Below, one piece after another: positions 8,666 through 17,521 of a stretch of DNA of 64,000 nt. The notes below the pieces were generated by a model. That model did not search any database and was not told the origin of the DNA. It worked only from the letters and a program-made list of their open reading frames with translations. Every line of letters begins with the position of its first letter. Within the stretch, counting starts at the first letter, position 1. The position numbers and the translations under genes are program-made. This DNA comes from CAWGHZ01 sp963775315 (GTDB lineage Bacteria; Pseudomonadota; Alphaproteobacteria; MPNO01; DASWLB01): positions 868,001 through 932,000 of the forward strand of contig CAVZIN010000007.1 in assembly GCA_963775315.1 (NCBI GenBank). The letters run 5' to 3'.

Positions 8666-10311
8666 GCGCTCGGTCGGTCCATGTCGACAGCTTCGCGCGC
8701 GACAACCTGCCGCCGCGTGAGCTTTGGCCCGACCTGATCTTCGATCTTCCCGAGCTTCGGTATCCCGAGCGTCTGAACGCCGCGACCGAATTCGTGGATT
8801 CGCATGTGGCGGCGGGCAGGGGGGATCGGCCTTGCCTGATCGCGCCCGGCGTCGCGTGGAGCTATACCGACCTCGCCGAACGTGTGAACCGAATCGCCAA
8901 TGTGCTGACGCGCGATCTTGGGATGGTGCCCGGTAACCGCGTACTGCTGCGCGCGCCCAACAGCCCAATGCTGGTCGCGGCGTATTTCGCCGTGCTGAAG
9001 GCTGGCGGTATCGTCGTGCCCACCATGCCGCTCCTGCGCGCCCGCGAGCTGGCTTACCCCATCGCCAAGGCCGCGATCCGCTTCGCGCTGTGCGATGCCC
9101 GGCTGACCGCGGAGCTTGAGGCGGCGTCGGCGGGGCTCGAGCGCATGGTCACCTGGGGCGACGGCCGGCCGGACGGTCTGGAGGCGCTGATGGCGCGTCC
9201 GGGCTATGACGCGTTCATGGCATGCGACACGGCATCCGACGATGTCTGCCTGATCGCCTTCACCTCGGGCACCACCGGCGTCCCCAAGGGCACGATGCAT
9301 TTCCATCGCGATTTCCTCGCGATCTGCGACACCTATGCCCGGCACATCCTGCGCGCATCGCCCGACGACCGGTTCATCGGCTCGCCGCCGCTTGCCTTCA
9401 CGTATGGGCTCGGCGGGCTGGTGCTGTTCCCGCTGCGGATCGGCGCGAGCACGGTGCTGATCGAGAGCGCACCGCCCGAGGCCCTGATGGCGGCGATCGA
9501 ATCATACCGTGCCACCGTCTGCTTCACGGCGCCGATCGCCTACCGCGCCATGCTGGGGCTATGGGGCAGGTACGACGTCTCGTCGCTGCGCAAGTGCGTG
9601 TCGGCGGGCGAGACATTGCCCAAGGCGACGTTCGATGCCTGGAAGGAAGCGACCGGCATCGCCATCCAGGACGGGCTCGGCTCGACGGAGATGCTGCACA
9701 TGTTCGTCTGCTGCCGCGAGGACGAGATGCGCGGCGGCGCGACCGGCAAGGCCATTCCCGGCTTCGAGGCGCGGGTGATCGACGAGAATGGGACCGAGGT
9801 GCCGCCCGGTACGATCGGGCGGCTCGCCGTGCGCGGCCCGACCGGCTGCCGCTACCTCGCGGACGAGCGCCAGCACGACTACGTGGTCGATGGCTGGAAC
9901 GTGACCGGCGATACCTACGTGATGGAACCGGACGGGTACTTCGTCTACCAGGCGCGCTCCGACGACATGATCATCTCGGCCGGCTACAACATCGCGGGTC
10001 CGGAAGTCGAGGCGGCACTGCTCGAGCATCCGGCGGTTGCCGAGTGCGGCGTGGTGGGCGCGCCCGACCCGGGGCGGGGCCAGGTCGTCAAGGCGTATAT
10101 CGTGCTGCGCGAGGGGCATGCGGGCGGCGAGGACCTCGTGCGGATTCTGCAGGACCACGTGAAGGCGGCGATCGCGCCCTTCAAGTATCCCCGGGCAATC
10201 GAATTCGTGCCTCGCCTGCCGCGTACCGAAAGCGGTAAGTTGCAGCGGTTCGAGCTGCGCCGCCGGGCGGCGGAGGGTTCGGACCCGAACGCTGCGACGC
10301 AGAGGCCGTGA
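8662..10311 (+). CDS. Aromatic acid-CoA ligase, benzoate/2-aminobenzoate-CoA ligase type (ANL superfamily)
   Basis: The 549-residue adenylate-forming ligase would activate an aromatic or related carboxylic acid to its CoA thioester using ATP. Visible motifs are the P-loop FTSGTTGVPKGTMH (about residues 200-213), A5-like GLGSTEMLHMF, A8-like YQARSDDMIISAGYNI and the catalytic Lys in RTESGKLQR near the C terminus. Start ATG 8662 overlaps the MarR stop (ATGA); the open frame runs further upstream but only through the MarR gene. The overall sequence resembles 2-aminobenzoate-CoA ligases. Context with an ABC importer and RidA supports catabolism of an imported aromatic acid. Confidence 0.85.
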   Translation: MSARSVHVDSFARDNLPPRELWPDLIFDLPELRYPERLNAATEFVDSHVAAGRGDRPCLIAPGVAWSYTDLAERVNRIANVLTRDLGMVPGNRVLLRAPNSPMLVAAYFAVLKAGGIVVPTMPLLRARELAYPIAKAAIRFALCDARLTAELEAASAGLERMVTWGDGRPDGLEALMARPGYDAFMACDTASDDVCLIAFTSGTTGVPKGTMHFHRDFLAICDTYARHILRASPDDRFIGSPPLAFTYGLGGLVLFPLRIGASTVLIESAPPEALMAAIESYRATVCFTAPIAYRAMLGLWGRYDVSSLRKCVSAGETLPKATFDAWKEATGIAIQDGLGSTEMLHMFVCCREDEMRGGATGKAIPGFEARVIDENGTEVPPGTIGRLAVRGPTGCRYLADERQHDYVVDGWNVTGDTYVMEPDGYFVYQARSDDMIISAGYNIAGPEVEAALLEHPAVAECGVVGAPDPGRGQVVKAYIVLREGHAGGEDLVRILQDHVKAAIAPFKYPRAIEFVPRLPRTESGKLQRFELRRRAAEGSDPNAATQRP

Positions 10312-10773
10312 GTGTCATCCCGCACCCCTGTTGAGGACCGTCCCGAAGACCGCGCATCCGCCGGGCACCAGGTGCTGCTGCCGGACGGATGGCCGCGGCC
10401 GCGTGGCTATGCCAACGGCATCCGCGCCCGCGGAGAGATGGTGTTCGTCGGCGGCATGGTCGGCTGGGACGCCTCGGGAACGTTCGCGGACGGGTTCGTC
10501 GCCCAGGCGCGCCAAGCGCTCGCCAATATCCGGGCGGTGCTGGCCGAGGGCGGCGCGGGCCCGGAGGACGTGGTGCGCCTCACCTGGTACGTCGTGGATA
10601 TGGCGGCCTATCGCGCGAACCTCGGCCCGCTCGGCGCCGCCTATCGCGAGCTGATGGGGACTCATTTTCCGGCGATGGCGCTGGTCGAGGTCAAGGGGCT
10701 CGTGGAGCCGCGCGCGCTGCTCGAGATCGAGGCGACGGCGGTGGTTCCGGACGAGGCCGGGAGGAGGCGATGA
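10312..10773 (+). CDS. RidA/YjgF/TdcF-family enamine-imine deaminase
   Basis: The 153-residue protein has the RidA chorismate-mutase-like fold signatures: GEMVFVGGMVGWD, QARQALANIRAVL, VVRLTWYVVDMAAY, and the C-terminal RALLEIEATAVV. Family members hydrolyse reactive enamine or imine intermediates. The usual catalytic Arg position falls near VEPRALLEIEA, where an Arg is present. It starts at GTG 10312, right after the ligase stop, and its stop overlaps the ATPase start. In an amino-aromatic pathway, RidA could release ammonia from an enamine formed after ring reduction. Confidence 0.85.
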   Translation: MSSRTPVEDRPEDRASAGHQVLLPDGWPRPRGYANGIRARGEMVFVGGMVGWDASGTFADGFVAQARQALANIRAVLAEGGAGPEDVVRLTWYVVDMAAYRANLGPLGAAYRELMGTHFPAMALVEVKGLVEPRALLEIEATAVVPDEAGRRR

Positions 10774-11609
10774 CTGCCGATCCCGCAACCGTCACCCGTC
10801 CCGCGACGACGACAGCGGCGGTCGGCGCCGCCGCGCCGATCATCTCGCTCGAAGGGGTCTCGGTCGAGCTGTCTGGCGAGCGCATCTACAATTCGATGAA
10901 CTTCGCCGTCCGGCCGGGCGAGTTCCTGTGCATCCTCGGCCCGTCCGGCTGCGGCAAGTCCACGTGCCTTCGCCTGATGGGCGATCTCCTGCAGGCGAGC
11001 GGCGGCACGGTGCGGGTCGACGGCAGGACGCCGGCAGAGGCGTGGGACCAGCTTGCCTACGTGTTCCAGGCGCCGCGCCTGGTGCCGTGGCGCACCGCGC
11101 TCGGCAACGTGATGCTGGCGATGGAGCTCCGCTTCGGCCGCGGCGTGAAGCGCGAGATGGAGGCGCGGAGTCGCGCGCTGCTCGATCTCGTCGGGCTGAG
11201 CAATGATGTCCGCAAGTATCCCCGCATGCTGTCGGGCGGCGAGCGCCAGCGCGTCGCCATCGCCCGCGCTCTGGCGGTCGAACCCAAGATCGTGCTGATG
11301 GACGAGCCGTTCTCGGCGCTCGACCTCAACACGCGGCGGCGGCTGCGCGCCCAGATGATCTCGATCTGGGAGGAGACGCGGAAGACCATCGTGTTCGTCA
11401 CGCACGATATCGATGAGGCGCTTGTGCTGGCGGACCGCATAATCCTGATGTCCAACAAGCCGACTCGGGTGATCGAGACGATCGAGATCGACCGTCCACG
11501 CCCCCGTGATCTGGACGGCACGCCCGAGCTGCGGGCACATCGCGACCATTTGCACCGGCTGTTCCGCCAACTCGAGCCGGGATACGTGGAGGAAAGTGAA
11601 CCGGGGTGA
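10770..11609 (+). CDS. ABC transporter ATP-binding protein (nitrate/sulfonate/taurine importer type)
   Basis: The 279-residue importer ATPase has Walker A GPSGCGKST (residues 57-65), Q-loop VFQAPRLVPW, signature LSGGERQR, Walker B IVLMDEPFSALD and switch His in FVTHDIDEAL. It is closest in pattern to the SsuB/TauB group. The start at ATG 10770 follows GGGAGGAGGCG and overlaps the RidA stop; the upstream extension of the frame is RidA read out of frame. It forms a complete importer with the following binding protein and two permeases. Confidence 0.9.
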   Translation: MTADPATVTRPATTTAAVGAAAPIISLEGVSVELSGERIYNSMNFAVRPGEFLCILGPSGCGKSTCLRLMGDLLQASGGTVRVDGRTPAEAWDQLAYVFQAPRLVPWRTALGNVMLAMELRFGRGVKREMEARSRALLDLVGLSNDVRKYPRMLSGGERQRVAIARALAVEPKIVLMDEPFSALDLNTRRRLRAQMISIWEETRKTIVFVTHDIDEALVLADRIILMSNKPTRVIETIEIDRPRPRDLDGTPELRAHRDHLHRLFRQLEPGYVEESEPG

Positions 11610-11640
11610 GTGGGCCCCGATAAAAGGAGGCAGACGGCAG

Positions 11641-12627
11641 ATGAAACGGACGATTGTCGGCGCGCTCGGTGCGCTCGCGGTGGCGCTTGCCGCCGCCGGC
11701 CCAGCCCAGGCGAAGGAGAAGGTGAGCTACGCGTATCTGGTCGACCCGGCGCTGGAAGGCGTGCTCTACGGCATCAAGTCGGGCAAGGTGCATTCGGACA
11801 CGGTCGAGATCGCGGCGACGCCCCTCTCGATTCCGGCTCTGATCCAGTCGACCACCACCAAGCAGTACGACGTGGTGATGAACGCCGTCCTCTCGATCCC
11901 GCGCGCGCTCGAGAAGGGGCTGCGTATGGAGGTGCTGTCGACCGCGCTTCGCTCCGTACCGAGCGCGGTGAGCGGCGGCGCCTGGGTCAAGAAGGACAGC
12001 CCCTACAAGAAGCTCACCGACCTCAAGGGCAAGACGATCGGCGACACGGCGCTGCAATCGACCGGCACCATGTGGAACCGCATCGCCATGTGGAAGACCT
12101 ACGACGTCAACGTCTCCTACGACGATGGCGACTTCAAGTGGGTGCAGCTTCCGGCCTCGGGGCTGCTCGGCGCGCTGCAGACCGGCCGGGTGGACGCCGC
12201 CAACCTGATCCACCTGCAGGCGTTCGAGGCGCTGAAGTCGGGCAACTACGTGTCGCTCCTGCATACCGCGAAGGACATCCACGATCGTTATGGCGTGGAC
12301 CAGGTCTCGGCGGTCAATGTCGGCTATCCCGAGAAGCTGAACGCCCGGCCGGACGCGTTCAAGGAGTTCGACCGGATGATCAAGGCTTCGGTCGATTATG
12401 CCAACACCCACACGGCGGAGGTCGGCGCGGCGATCGGCAAGGAGTTCAAGATTTCCCCCGACTTCTTCGGCTGGTGGCTGAAGAGCTACTCGATCTTCCC
12501 GGGCGTGGTCAGCAAGGGCGACCTGAAGGCCATGGAGGTCGTCTGGAAGGAAGCCCAGGCGCTCCACGCGATGGGCAAGTATCCGTCGGCCGAATCGGTC
12601 GTTTGGAAGTACGCGATCCGCGAGTAG
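11641..12627 (+). CDS. ABC transporter substrate-binding protein, NMT1/SsuA-like
   Basis: The 328-residue protein has a clear signal peptide (MKRTIVGALGA, hydrophobic core, GPAQAK cleavage). AAAAGGAGG stands ten bases before the ATG, the best ribosome site of the operon, as is common for the highly expressed receptor of an importer. The mature protein shows the bilobal periplasmic-binding pattern with LIQSTTTKQYDVVM and DLKGKTIGDTALQSTG. It lies between its ATPase and permeases. The substrate is probably the acid activated by the CoA ligase upstream; this is inference. Confidence 0.86.
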   Translation: MKRTIVGALGALAVALAAAGPAQAKEKVSYAYLVDPALEGVLYGIKSGKVHSDTVEIAATPLSIPALIQSTTTKQYDVVMNAVLSIPRALEKGLRMEVLSTALRSVPSAVSGGAWVKKDSPYKKLTDLKGKTIGDTALQSTGTMWNRIAMWKTYDVNVSYDDGDFKWVQLPASGLLGALQTGRVDAANLIHLQAFEALKSGNYVSLLHTAKDIHDRYGVDQVSAVNVGYPEKLNARPDAFKEFDRMIKASVDYANTHTAEVGAAIGKEFKISPDFFGWWLKSYSIFPGVVSKGDLKAMEVVWKEAQALHAMGKYPSAESVVWKYAIRE

Positions 12628-12631
12628 ACGT

Positions 12632-13429
12632 GTGACGGCTTCGCTCGACCGCGCGCGGGAACGCTGGACCGCGAGCCGGCGCTCCCGGCTCGCGGCCCAT
12701 CTGTTCACGCTCGCTGCCCTCGCGGCGTGGCAGGGCTATTCGATGACGGTGGAGCCGTTCGTGATGCCCGGGCCGTGGCCGGTGGCAATACGGCTCTACC
12801 AGTTCCTCACCACCTGGAGCCTCGCCCGACAGGCGTTCTACTCGTTCGGTCACATCTTCGCGGCCATGGCGCTTTCGTTCGTCGTCGGCAGCGGGCTCGC
12901 GTTCCTCGCCCATTACGTGCCGGCGCTGCGGCTTGCCGTCCATGGCCGGCTGAGCCCATTCCTCAACTCGTTTTCGGGGATCGGCTGGACGCTGCTCGCC
13001 ATCGTCTGGTTCGGCGTCAACGATTTCACCGTTATATTCGCGATTACGGTGGTTCTTACCCCCTTCGCGATCATCAACATGCGCGAGGGGCTGGAGACGC
13101 TCGACGCCGAGCTACTCGAGATGTCGGCGAGCTTCACCCGCCGGCGCGGGCGGGAGTTCACGAAGATCGTGCTGCCCGCGCTGATGCCTTTCATCTTCGC
13201 GACGGCGCGTATCAGCTTCGGCGTGTCCTGGAAGGTGACGCTGGCGGCCGAGCTGTTCGGCGGGCGCACCGGCCTCGGCTATCTCTTCAACTTGGCGCGC
13301 CAGGATTTCGACATGGCGCTGATCCTGGTCGTGATCGTCGTCATCATCGCCTTCGTCTACGGCACCGACCGGCTGGTGTTCGCGCCGCTACAGGCCCGGC
13401 TCGGCCGCCATCATGGGGCGGCGCCGTGA
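12632..13429 (+). CDS. ABC transporter permease (SsuC/TauC type), first of two
   Basis: The 265-residue inner-membrane permease has about six membrane segments and the EAA-like cytoplasmic loop LEMSASFTRRRGREFTKIVLPALMPF that docks the ATPase, followed by GVSWKVTLAAELFGG. It starts with GTG 12632 four bases after the binding-protein stop, and its stop overlaps the second permease (GTGA). Importers of this group usually have a single permease as a homodimer; two different permeases suggest a heterodimer. Confidence 0.87.
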   Translation: MTASLDRARERWTASRRSRLAAHLFTLAALAAWQGYSMTVEPFVMPGPWPVAIRLYQFLTTWSLARQAFYSFGHIFAAMALSFVVGSGLAFLAHYVPALRLAVHGRLSPFLNSFSGIGWTLLAIVWFGVNDFTVIFAITVVLTPFAIINMREGLETLDAELLEMSASFTRRRGREFTKIVLPALMPFIFATARISFGVSWKVTLAAELFGGRTGLGYLFNLARQDFDMALILVVIVVIIAFVYGTDRLVFAPLQARLGRHHGAAP

Positions 13430-14211
13430 CGGCGATCGTTCGCCCCACCCCGCGTCCGCCCCGGCGCCGGGCCTTCACCGAGCGTGCCATCGCCGACGGG
13501 CTGGTGATCGTGGCCGTTGTCGGTTGGTGGCTTGGCGCCCGCCACATGCCGGAGTTCATCCTACCCGGTCCGGTCGACGTGGCGCGGACGCTGGCGGCGC
13601 TGTTCGTCACCGCGTCGCTCCTCGCCGACACGGCGACCAGCGCGTTCCGCGTGGTCGTGGCGGTGGTCGTCGCGGTCGTGCTCGGCAGCGCGCTCGCGAT
13701 CCTGCCCTACCGCTTCCCGGTGACGGACCGGATTGTGCACGACCGGATCAAGCCGTTCCTCAATTCGTTCCCGTCGGTCGGATGGGCGATCCTGGCGATG
13801 GTGTGGTTCGGCACGTCGTCGCTTTCGGTCATCATCGTCGAGGTGATGATTCTGACGCCGTTCTGCCTGGTGAACGTCTCCGAGGGCATTCGCGAGCTCG
13901 ACCACGAGCTGCTGGAAATGGGGGCGAGCTTCACGCGCAGCCGGCGCCGGGTGATGTTCAAGATCGTCGTGCCGCTGCTCTTGCCCTACACCCTGTCGGC
14001 GGTGCGCATCGCCTATGGCGTGGCATGGAAGATCGCGCTGGTCGCCGAGCTGTTCGGCGCGACCAGCGGGCTAGGCTACGTCATGCTCAAGGCCGAAATC
14101 GTATCCGATGCTTCCACGGTCTATGCCACCTGCTTTGCGATCGTCATCCTGTTCCTCGTCGGCGAGAAGCTGGTGATCGATCCCCTGTCGCGCTTGGTGA
14201 GCTACAAGTGA
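13426..14211 (+). CDS. ABC transporter permease (SsuC/TauC type), second of two
   Basis: The 261-residue permease is paralogous to the gene before it: both contain the pattern KPFLNSF or SPFLNSF, then G(W)xxLAxVWFG, ELLEMxASFTR and AELFG.TxGLGY. The EAA loop is LEMGASFTRSRRRVMFKIV. The start is GTG 13426 in a GTGA overlap; the longer open frame upstream is only a shadow of the first permease. The tandem pair probably arose by duplication and forms a heterodimeric pore. Confidence 0.87.
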   Translation: MTAIVRPTPRPPRRRAFTERAIADGLVIVAVVGWWLGARHMPEFILPGPVDVARTLAALFVTASLLADTATSAFRVVVAVVVAVVLGSALAILPYRFPVTDRIVHDRIKPFLNSFPSVGWAILAMVWFGTSSLSVIIVEVMILTPFCLVNVSEGIRELDHELLEMGASFTRSRRRVMFKIVVPLLLPYTLSAVRIAYGVAWKIALVAELFGATSGLGYVMLKAEIVSDASTVYATCFAIVILFLVGEKLVIDPLSRLVSYK

Positions 14212-14230
14212 ATATTATTGGAGAGGCGAG

Positions 14231-15856
14231 ATGGTCGCGGCGGACCTGCTGCTGAAGAACGGCGCGGTGATGACGCTCGACGCGAGGTCGACGCGCACCG
14301 ACGCCGTCGCGATCGCGAACGGGCGGATCGTGGCGCTGGGCGCGGACGCGCTCGAATTGGCCGGCCCGCGAACCGAGACGGTAGACCTTGGCGGACGGAC
14401 CGCCATACCCGGGCTGTTCGACAGCCACATCCACACCGTGATGGGCGGGCAGAACGAGCTCGCCGTCTCGCTCGAGGACGCACGCTCGGTCGCGGACGTG
14501 CAGAAGGCCTTCGCCGCGCGGGCGAAGACGGTCGCGCCCGGCACGTGGATCCTCGGCGGCAGCGGTTGGCATGAAAGCCAGCTCGTCGAAGGGCGCATGC
14601 CGCACCGGGCCGAGCTCGACGCGGTGACGCCGAACAATCCGGTGTTCCTCCGCCGCGGCGGGCATGTGGCGGTCGCGAACAGCGCTGCGTTCAAGATCGC
14701 CGGCATCACCAAGGAGACGCCCGACCCGCACGACGGGGTGATCGCGCGCGATCCGGGCACCGGCGAGCCCAACGGCATGCTGGTCGAGCGCGCCGCCTTC
14801 ACCATGGTGCTGAAGCACGTTCCGAAGCCGACCCGCGCCGACTACGTCGAAGGCCTCAAGAAGTACACCGCCCGGCTCAACGGCCGCGGCATCACCGCGA
14901 CGCTGGAGCCGGGCATCAGCCTCGACGAAATCGCCGCCTACATGGAGCTCTGGCGCCAGAAGGCCATGACAACCCGGGCGCGCATCTTGCAGCGCGTCGC
15001 CTGCGCCGACGACGTGTCCGGCCTGACCCAGGTGCTGGCGCCCGAGTTCGGCGACGATTGGCTGCGGATCGGCGGGTTCAAGTACATGGCCGACGGCGGC
15101 ATCGAGGCGGCCTATCTGCGCGAGCCTTACCAGATCGTGGAGGGCGAGCAGAACGACCCCGAATTCCACGGGAAGATGGTGCTCCCGCCGGGCGGGCTCG
15201 ACGAATTGCGCGAGATGATGATGGAAGCCGCCGCGCAGGGCTGGCAGATGCAGATCCACATGGTCGGCGACGCGACCATCGACACCATCGTCGGGCTTGT
15301 GGAGGAGGTCGCGCGCAAATACCCGGTCGGCGACATGCGCTGGACCATGATGCATGTCTTCCTGCCGACCGACGAGGCGCTCGCCAAGATGAGGCGGCTG
15401 GGGCTGCGCGCCACGGTGCAGGACCATCCAGTCAAGCTCGGCCACAACATGCTGCGGTACTGGGGCGAGGCGCGGGCGGCAAAGTCGATACCGGTGCGCT
15501 CGATCCTCGCCGCAAAGATCCCGACCGGCGGTGGCACCGACGCGCCGGTGGTCGACTGGAACCCGTTCGAATCGATCTGGTGGATGACCACGCGCAAGGT
15601 GTTCGCCCAGGGCGGCGTGCGCGTGCTGGGGCCCGAGGAGGCCATCGGCCGGGAGGAGGCTCTGCGCCTCTACACGCTGGGCAGTGCCGAAACCTGCTTC
15701 ATGGAGAACATTGTCGGTTCGATCGAGCCCGGCAAGCTCGCCGACATCGCGGTGCTCGACGCCGACCCGATGTCGGTCGAGGACGACGCGCTCCGCGACA
15801 TCAAGGCGGCCCTCACCGTCGTCGGCGGCAGGATCGTCCACCGTCATGGTATGTGA
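14231..15856 (+). CDS. YtcJ-family amidohydrolase
   Basis: The 541-residue metal-dependent hydrolase has the composite N- and C-terminal beta domain, metal-binding DSHIHT, IQIHMVGDAT in the barrel, and the C-terminal AETCFMENIVGSIEPGKLADIAVLD typical of the amidohydrolase_3 family. The substrate class is broad (cyclic or linear amides, formamides). It starts 19 bases after the second permease behind GAGAGGCGAG, so it is part of the same operon. A hydrolytic step on an N-acyl or lactam compound would fit the pathway, but nothing in the sequence fixes this. Confidence 0.83.
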   Translation: MVAADLLLKNGAVMTLDARSTRTDAVAIANGRIVALGADALELAGPRTETVDLGGRTAIPGLFDSHIHTVMGGQNELAVSLEDARSVADVQKAFAARAKTVAPGTWILGGSGWHESQLVEGRMPHRAELDAVTPNNPVFLRRGGHVAVANSAAFKIAGITKETPDPHDGVIARDPGTGEPNGMLVERAAFTMVLKHVPKPTRADYVEGLKKYTARLNGRGITATLEPGISLDEIAAYMELWRQKAMTTRARILQRVACADDVSGLTQVLAPEFGDDWLRIGGFKYMADGGIEAAYLREPYQIVEGEQNDPEFHGKMVLPPGGLDELREMMMEAAAQGWQMQIHMVGDATIDTIVGLVEEVARKYPVGDMRWTMMHVFLPTDEALAKMRRLGLRATVQDHPVKLGHNMLRYWGEARAAKSIPVRSILAAKIPTGGGTDAPVVDWNPFESIWWMTTRKVFAQGGVRVLGPEEAIGREEALRLYTLGSAETCFMENIVGSIEPGKLADIAVLDADPMSVEDDALRDIKAALTVVGGRIVHRHGM

Positions 15857-16352
15857 CGGGGTGACGGCAGAGCCGACCATCCTGTCGCCGCACGGACGCA
15901 ACCACGGGCGGCTGGTGGCCGCGCGCGACATTCCGCGCCTGCCGGCGGCGACCGACAACTACCCGCTGCTCGCCTTTCGCGAAATCTACGCCACCATCGG
16001 CGTGATCGGGCTCCGAATCGGCGAAGAGGCGCGGGCGCTCGCCGGCCGGCCGGTGCGGGTGCGCGGCTACATGGCGCCGCCGGTCGCGGACCGCGACAGC
16101 ACTTTCGTGCTCACGCGGAGCCCGTTCATCACCTGCCCTTTCTGCGATCCGGCGGCGAGCTGGCCCGACGACGTGGTGCTCGCCTGCCTCGAAAAGTACA
16201 GCGCCTTCGTCGATCCGACGCTCGCGATCGAGCTGGTGGGCGAACTCGAGATCGGGCCCAAACCGGATCCCCGCACGGGCACGACGCGCTATGTGCGTCT
16301 GCTCGACGCGCGCTGGCAGCCGGTCGCGCCACAGGCTCGCCCATCATGGTAG
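15846..16352 (+). CDS. Small conserved protein with OB-fold-like (DUF3299-like) pattern
   Basis: The 168-residue protein has no signal peptide. The middle part (LAGRPVRVRGYMAPP, then FVLTRSPFITCPFCDP) resembles the 'x-V-x-x-x-G-F-M, L-x-x-C-x-x-C' pattern of DUF3299-like OB-fold proteins, and CPFC could bind a metal. The start at ATG 15846 overlaps the amidohydrolase end by 11 bases; GTG 15861 is a reasonable alternative. It is the last gene of the MarR operon. The function is unknown, and the family assignment is tentative. Confidence 0.6.
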   Translation: MVCDGVTAEPTILSPHGRNHGRLVAARDIPRLPAATDNYPLLAFREIYATIGVIGLRIGEEARALAGRPVRVRGYMAPPVADRDSTFVLTRSPFITCPFCDPAASWPDDVVLACLEKYSAFVDPTLAIELVGELEIGPKPDPRTGTTRYVRLLDARWQPVAPQARPSW

Positions 16353-16363
16353 CCCGAAAAGCA

Positions 16364-16395
16364 CAAGGGGTTGAGCTTTGCGGCCCAACCCCTTG
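16364..16395 (-). terminator. Rho-independent terminator after tRNA-Asn
   Basis: CAAGGGGTTG and CAACCCCTTG form a 10-bp stem with a 12-base loop. On the minus strand it is followed within a few bases by TTTT. It lies just past the 3' end of tRNA-Asn and also sits between this tRNA and the converging MarR operon. Confidence 0.7.
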
Positions 16396-16402
16396 ATCTA
16401 AC

Positions 16403-16478
16403 TGGCTCCGCGGGAGGGACTCGAACCCCCGACCCGGCGGTTAACAGCCGCCTGCTCTACCAGCTGAGCTACCGCGGA
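16403..16478 (-). tRNA. tRNA-Asn (anticodon GTT)
   Basis: Read on the minus strand it folds as a 76-nt cloverleaf: acceptor TCCGCGG pairing with CCGCGGA, D arm GCTC/GAGC, anticodon stem GGCGG/CCGCC around CTGTTAA (anticodon GTT), T loop TTCGAGT, and an encoded CCA end. A TATAAG box lies about 10 bases upstream (16487-16492). Confidence 0.95.
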
Positions 16479-16539
16479 ATGGGCCGCTTATACCAGCCCG
16501 GAATTCCGGTCGCCACCGCTTCGGCGTGATTGGCGGGGC

Positions 16540-16613
16540 TGGAGGCACGGGCCGGAATCGAACCGGCGTACGCGGCTTTGCAGGCCGCTGCATAGCCACT
16601 CTGCCACCGCGCC
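16540..16613 (-). tRNA. tRNA-Cys (anticodon GCA)
   Basis: The minus-strand 74-nt cloverleaf has acceptor GGCGCGG pairing with CCGTGCC (one G-U), anticodon stem around CTGCAAA (anticodon GCA), T loop TTCGATT and encoded CCA. It is an ordinary Cys tRNA and has none of the long-arm features of tRNA-Sec. Confidence 0.95.
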
Positions 16614-16656
16614 CCGGCCCGCGCCGGCGGGAAGCCCGCCTGCGGCACAGCGCCGC

Positions 16657-16685
16657 TATATAGGCGTCGGTATAGGTCGGGTCAA
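16657..16685 (-). promoter_or_regulatory. Sigma-70-type promoter of tRNA-Cys
   Basis: On the minus strand TTGACC and TATATA are separated by exactly 17 bases. The -10 box ends about 44 bases before the mature tRNA-Cys 5' end. Both boxes are near consensus. Confidence 0.7.
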
Positions 16686-16713
16686 GGAATGACGAGGAAC
16701 GACGGCGGGCGCG

Positions 16714-16742
16714 TTGTGTTCGACCGGACAGCTTAGTATAAC
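16714..16742 (+). promoter_or_regulatory. Probable promoter of the PIMT-TolC genes
   Basis: TTGTGT and TATAAC are separated by 17 bases, 37 bases before the ATG at 16779. The region lies between divergent tRNA-Cys and this gene. The boxes match consensus only in part. Confidence 0.45.
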
Positions 16743-16778
16743 CACCGCGCGTGCCGCGTCGCGAATTCGAAGGGGGCC

Positions 16779-17435
16779 ATGCCGGACTACGCCGTCGCCC
16801 GCCGCAACATGGTGGACAGCCAGCTACGCACCAATCGGGTGACGGAGCCGTCGGTCATCGCTGCGATGGAGGAGCTTCCGCGCGAGCAATTCGTGCCCCT
16901 CGATCTTGCCGGCGTCGCCTATCTGGACGAAGACCTGCCGATCGGCCACGGCCGCTATCTGGTCGAGCCGATGGTGCTGGCCCGCATGCTGCAGGAAGCG
17001 CAAATCCGTCCGACCGACGTCGTACTCGATATCGGCTGCGCCACCGGCTACTCGACCGCCGTCGCCGCGCGCCTTGCCGACACGGTTTTCGGGCTCGAAT
17101 CGGACGCGGGGCTCGCTCGTCGCGCGTCCGAGACGCTTGCCCAGCTCGAGATCGACAATGCCGTGGTGGTCGAGGCGCCGCTCGCCCAGGGCTACCCGCC
17201 GCACGCCCCCTACGACGTCATCCTGATCGAGGGGGCGGTCCCCGAGGTGCCCGCAGCCATCGCCGGCCAACTCGCCGAGGGCGGGCGGCTGGTCGCTGTC
17301 GTCGCCGGCACGGGACGGGTCGGGCGCTGCGTGCTGGCCGCCCGCTGCGGCGGGGTGGTGTCCTATCGCGAGCTGTTCGACGCGGCGACGCGGTCCCTCC
17401 CGGGCATCGCCGGCCGGACGGGTTTCCGCTTTTGA
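16779..17435 (+). CDS. Protein-L-isoaspartate O-methyltransferase family protein
   Basis: The 218-residue SAM-dependent methyltransferase repairs isoaspartyl residues by methylating them. It begins with MVDSQLRTNRVT, typical of the alphaproteobacterial version found upstream of tolC, and has the SAM motif VVLDIGCATGYSTAV, the acidic post-strand VFGLESD, and VILIEGAVPEVP where Pcm has the catalytic loop. ATG 16779 follows AAGGGGG closely. This is the first of two PIMT-like genes in the window; the other (40323) is the canonical Pcm. The two are distant paralogues and may differ in substrate. Confidence 0.85.
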   Translation: MPDYAVARRNMVDSQLRTNRVTEPSVIAAMEELPREQFVPLDLAGVAYLDEDLPIGHGRYLVEPMVLARMLQEAQIRPTDVVLDIGCATGYSTAVAARLADTVFGLESDAGLARRASETLAQLEIDNAVVVEAPLAQGYPPHAPYDVILIEGAVPEVPAAIAGQLAEGGRLVAVVAGTGRVGRCVLAARCGGVVSYRELFDAATRSLPGIAGRTGFRF

Positions 17436-17521
17436 CTTGGCGGTCCGCGGCGAGGATGATCGGGACAGGCGCGACGGAACGCGCGCGCGCCGCTCGTGTT
17501 AACGGCTTAACTGGAACGAGA

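Noticed and set aside
12727..14211. A 494-residue 'fusion' ending in the second permease
   Set aside because: The first half is the first permease gene read out of frame; GTG 13426 in a GTGA overlap is the real start.
16540..16613. Possible tRNA-Sec to support the selenoprotein
   Set aside because: Anticodon is GCA, with a standard 7-bp acceptor stem and no long variable arm; it is tRNA-Cys.
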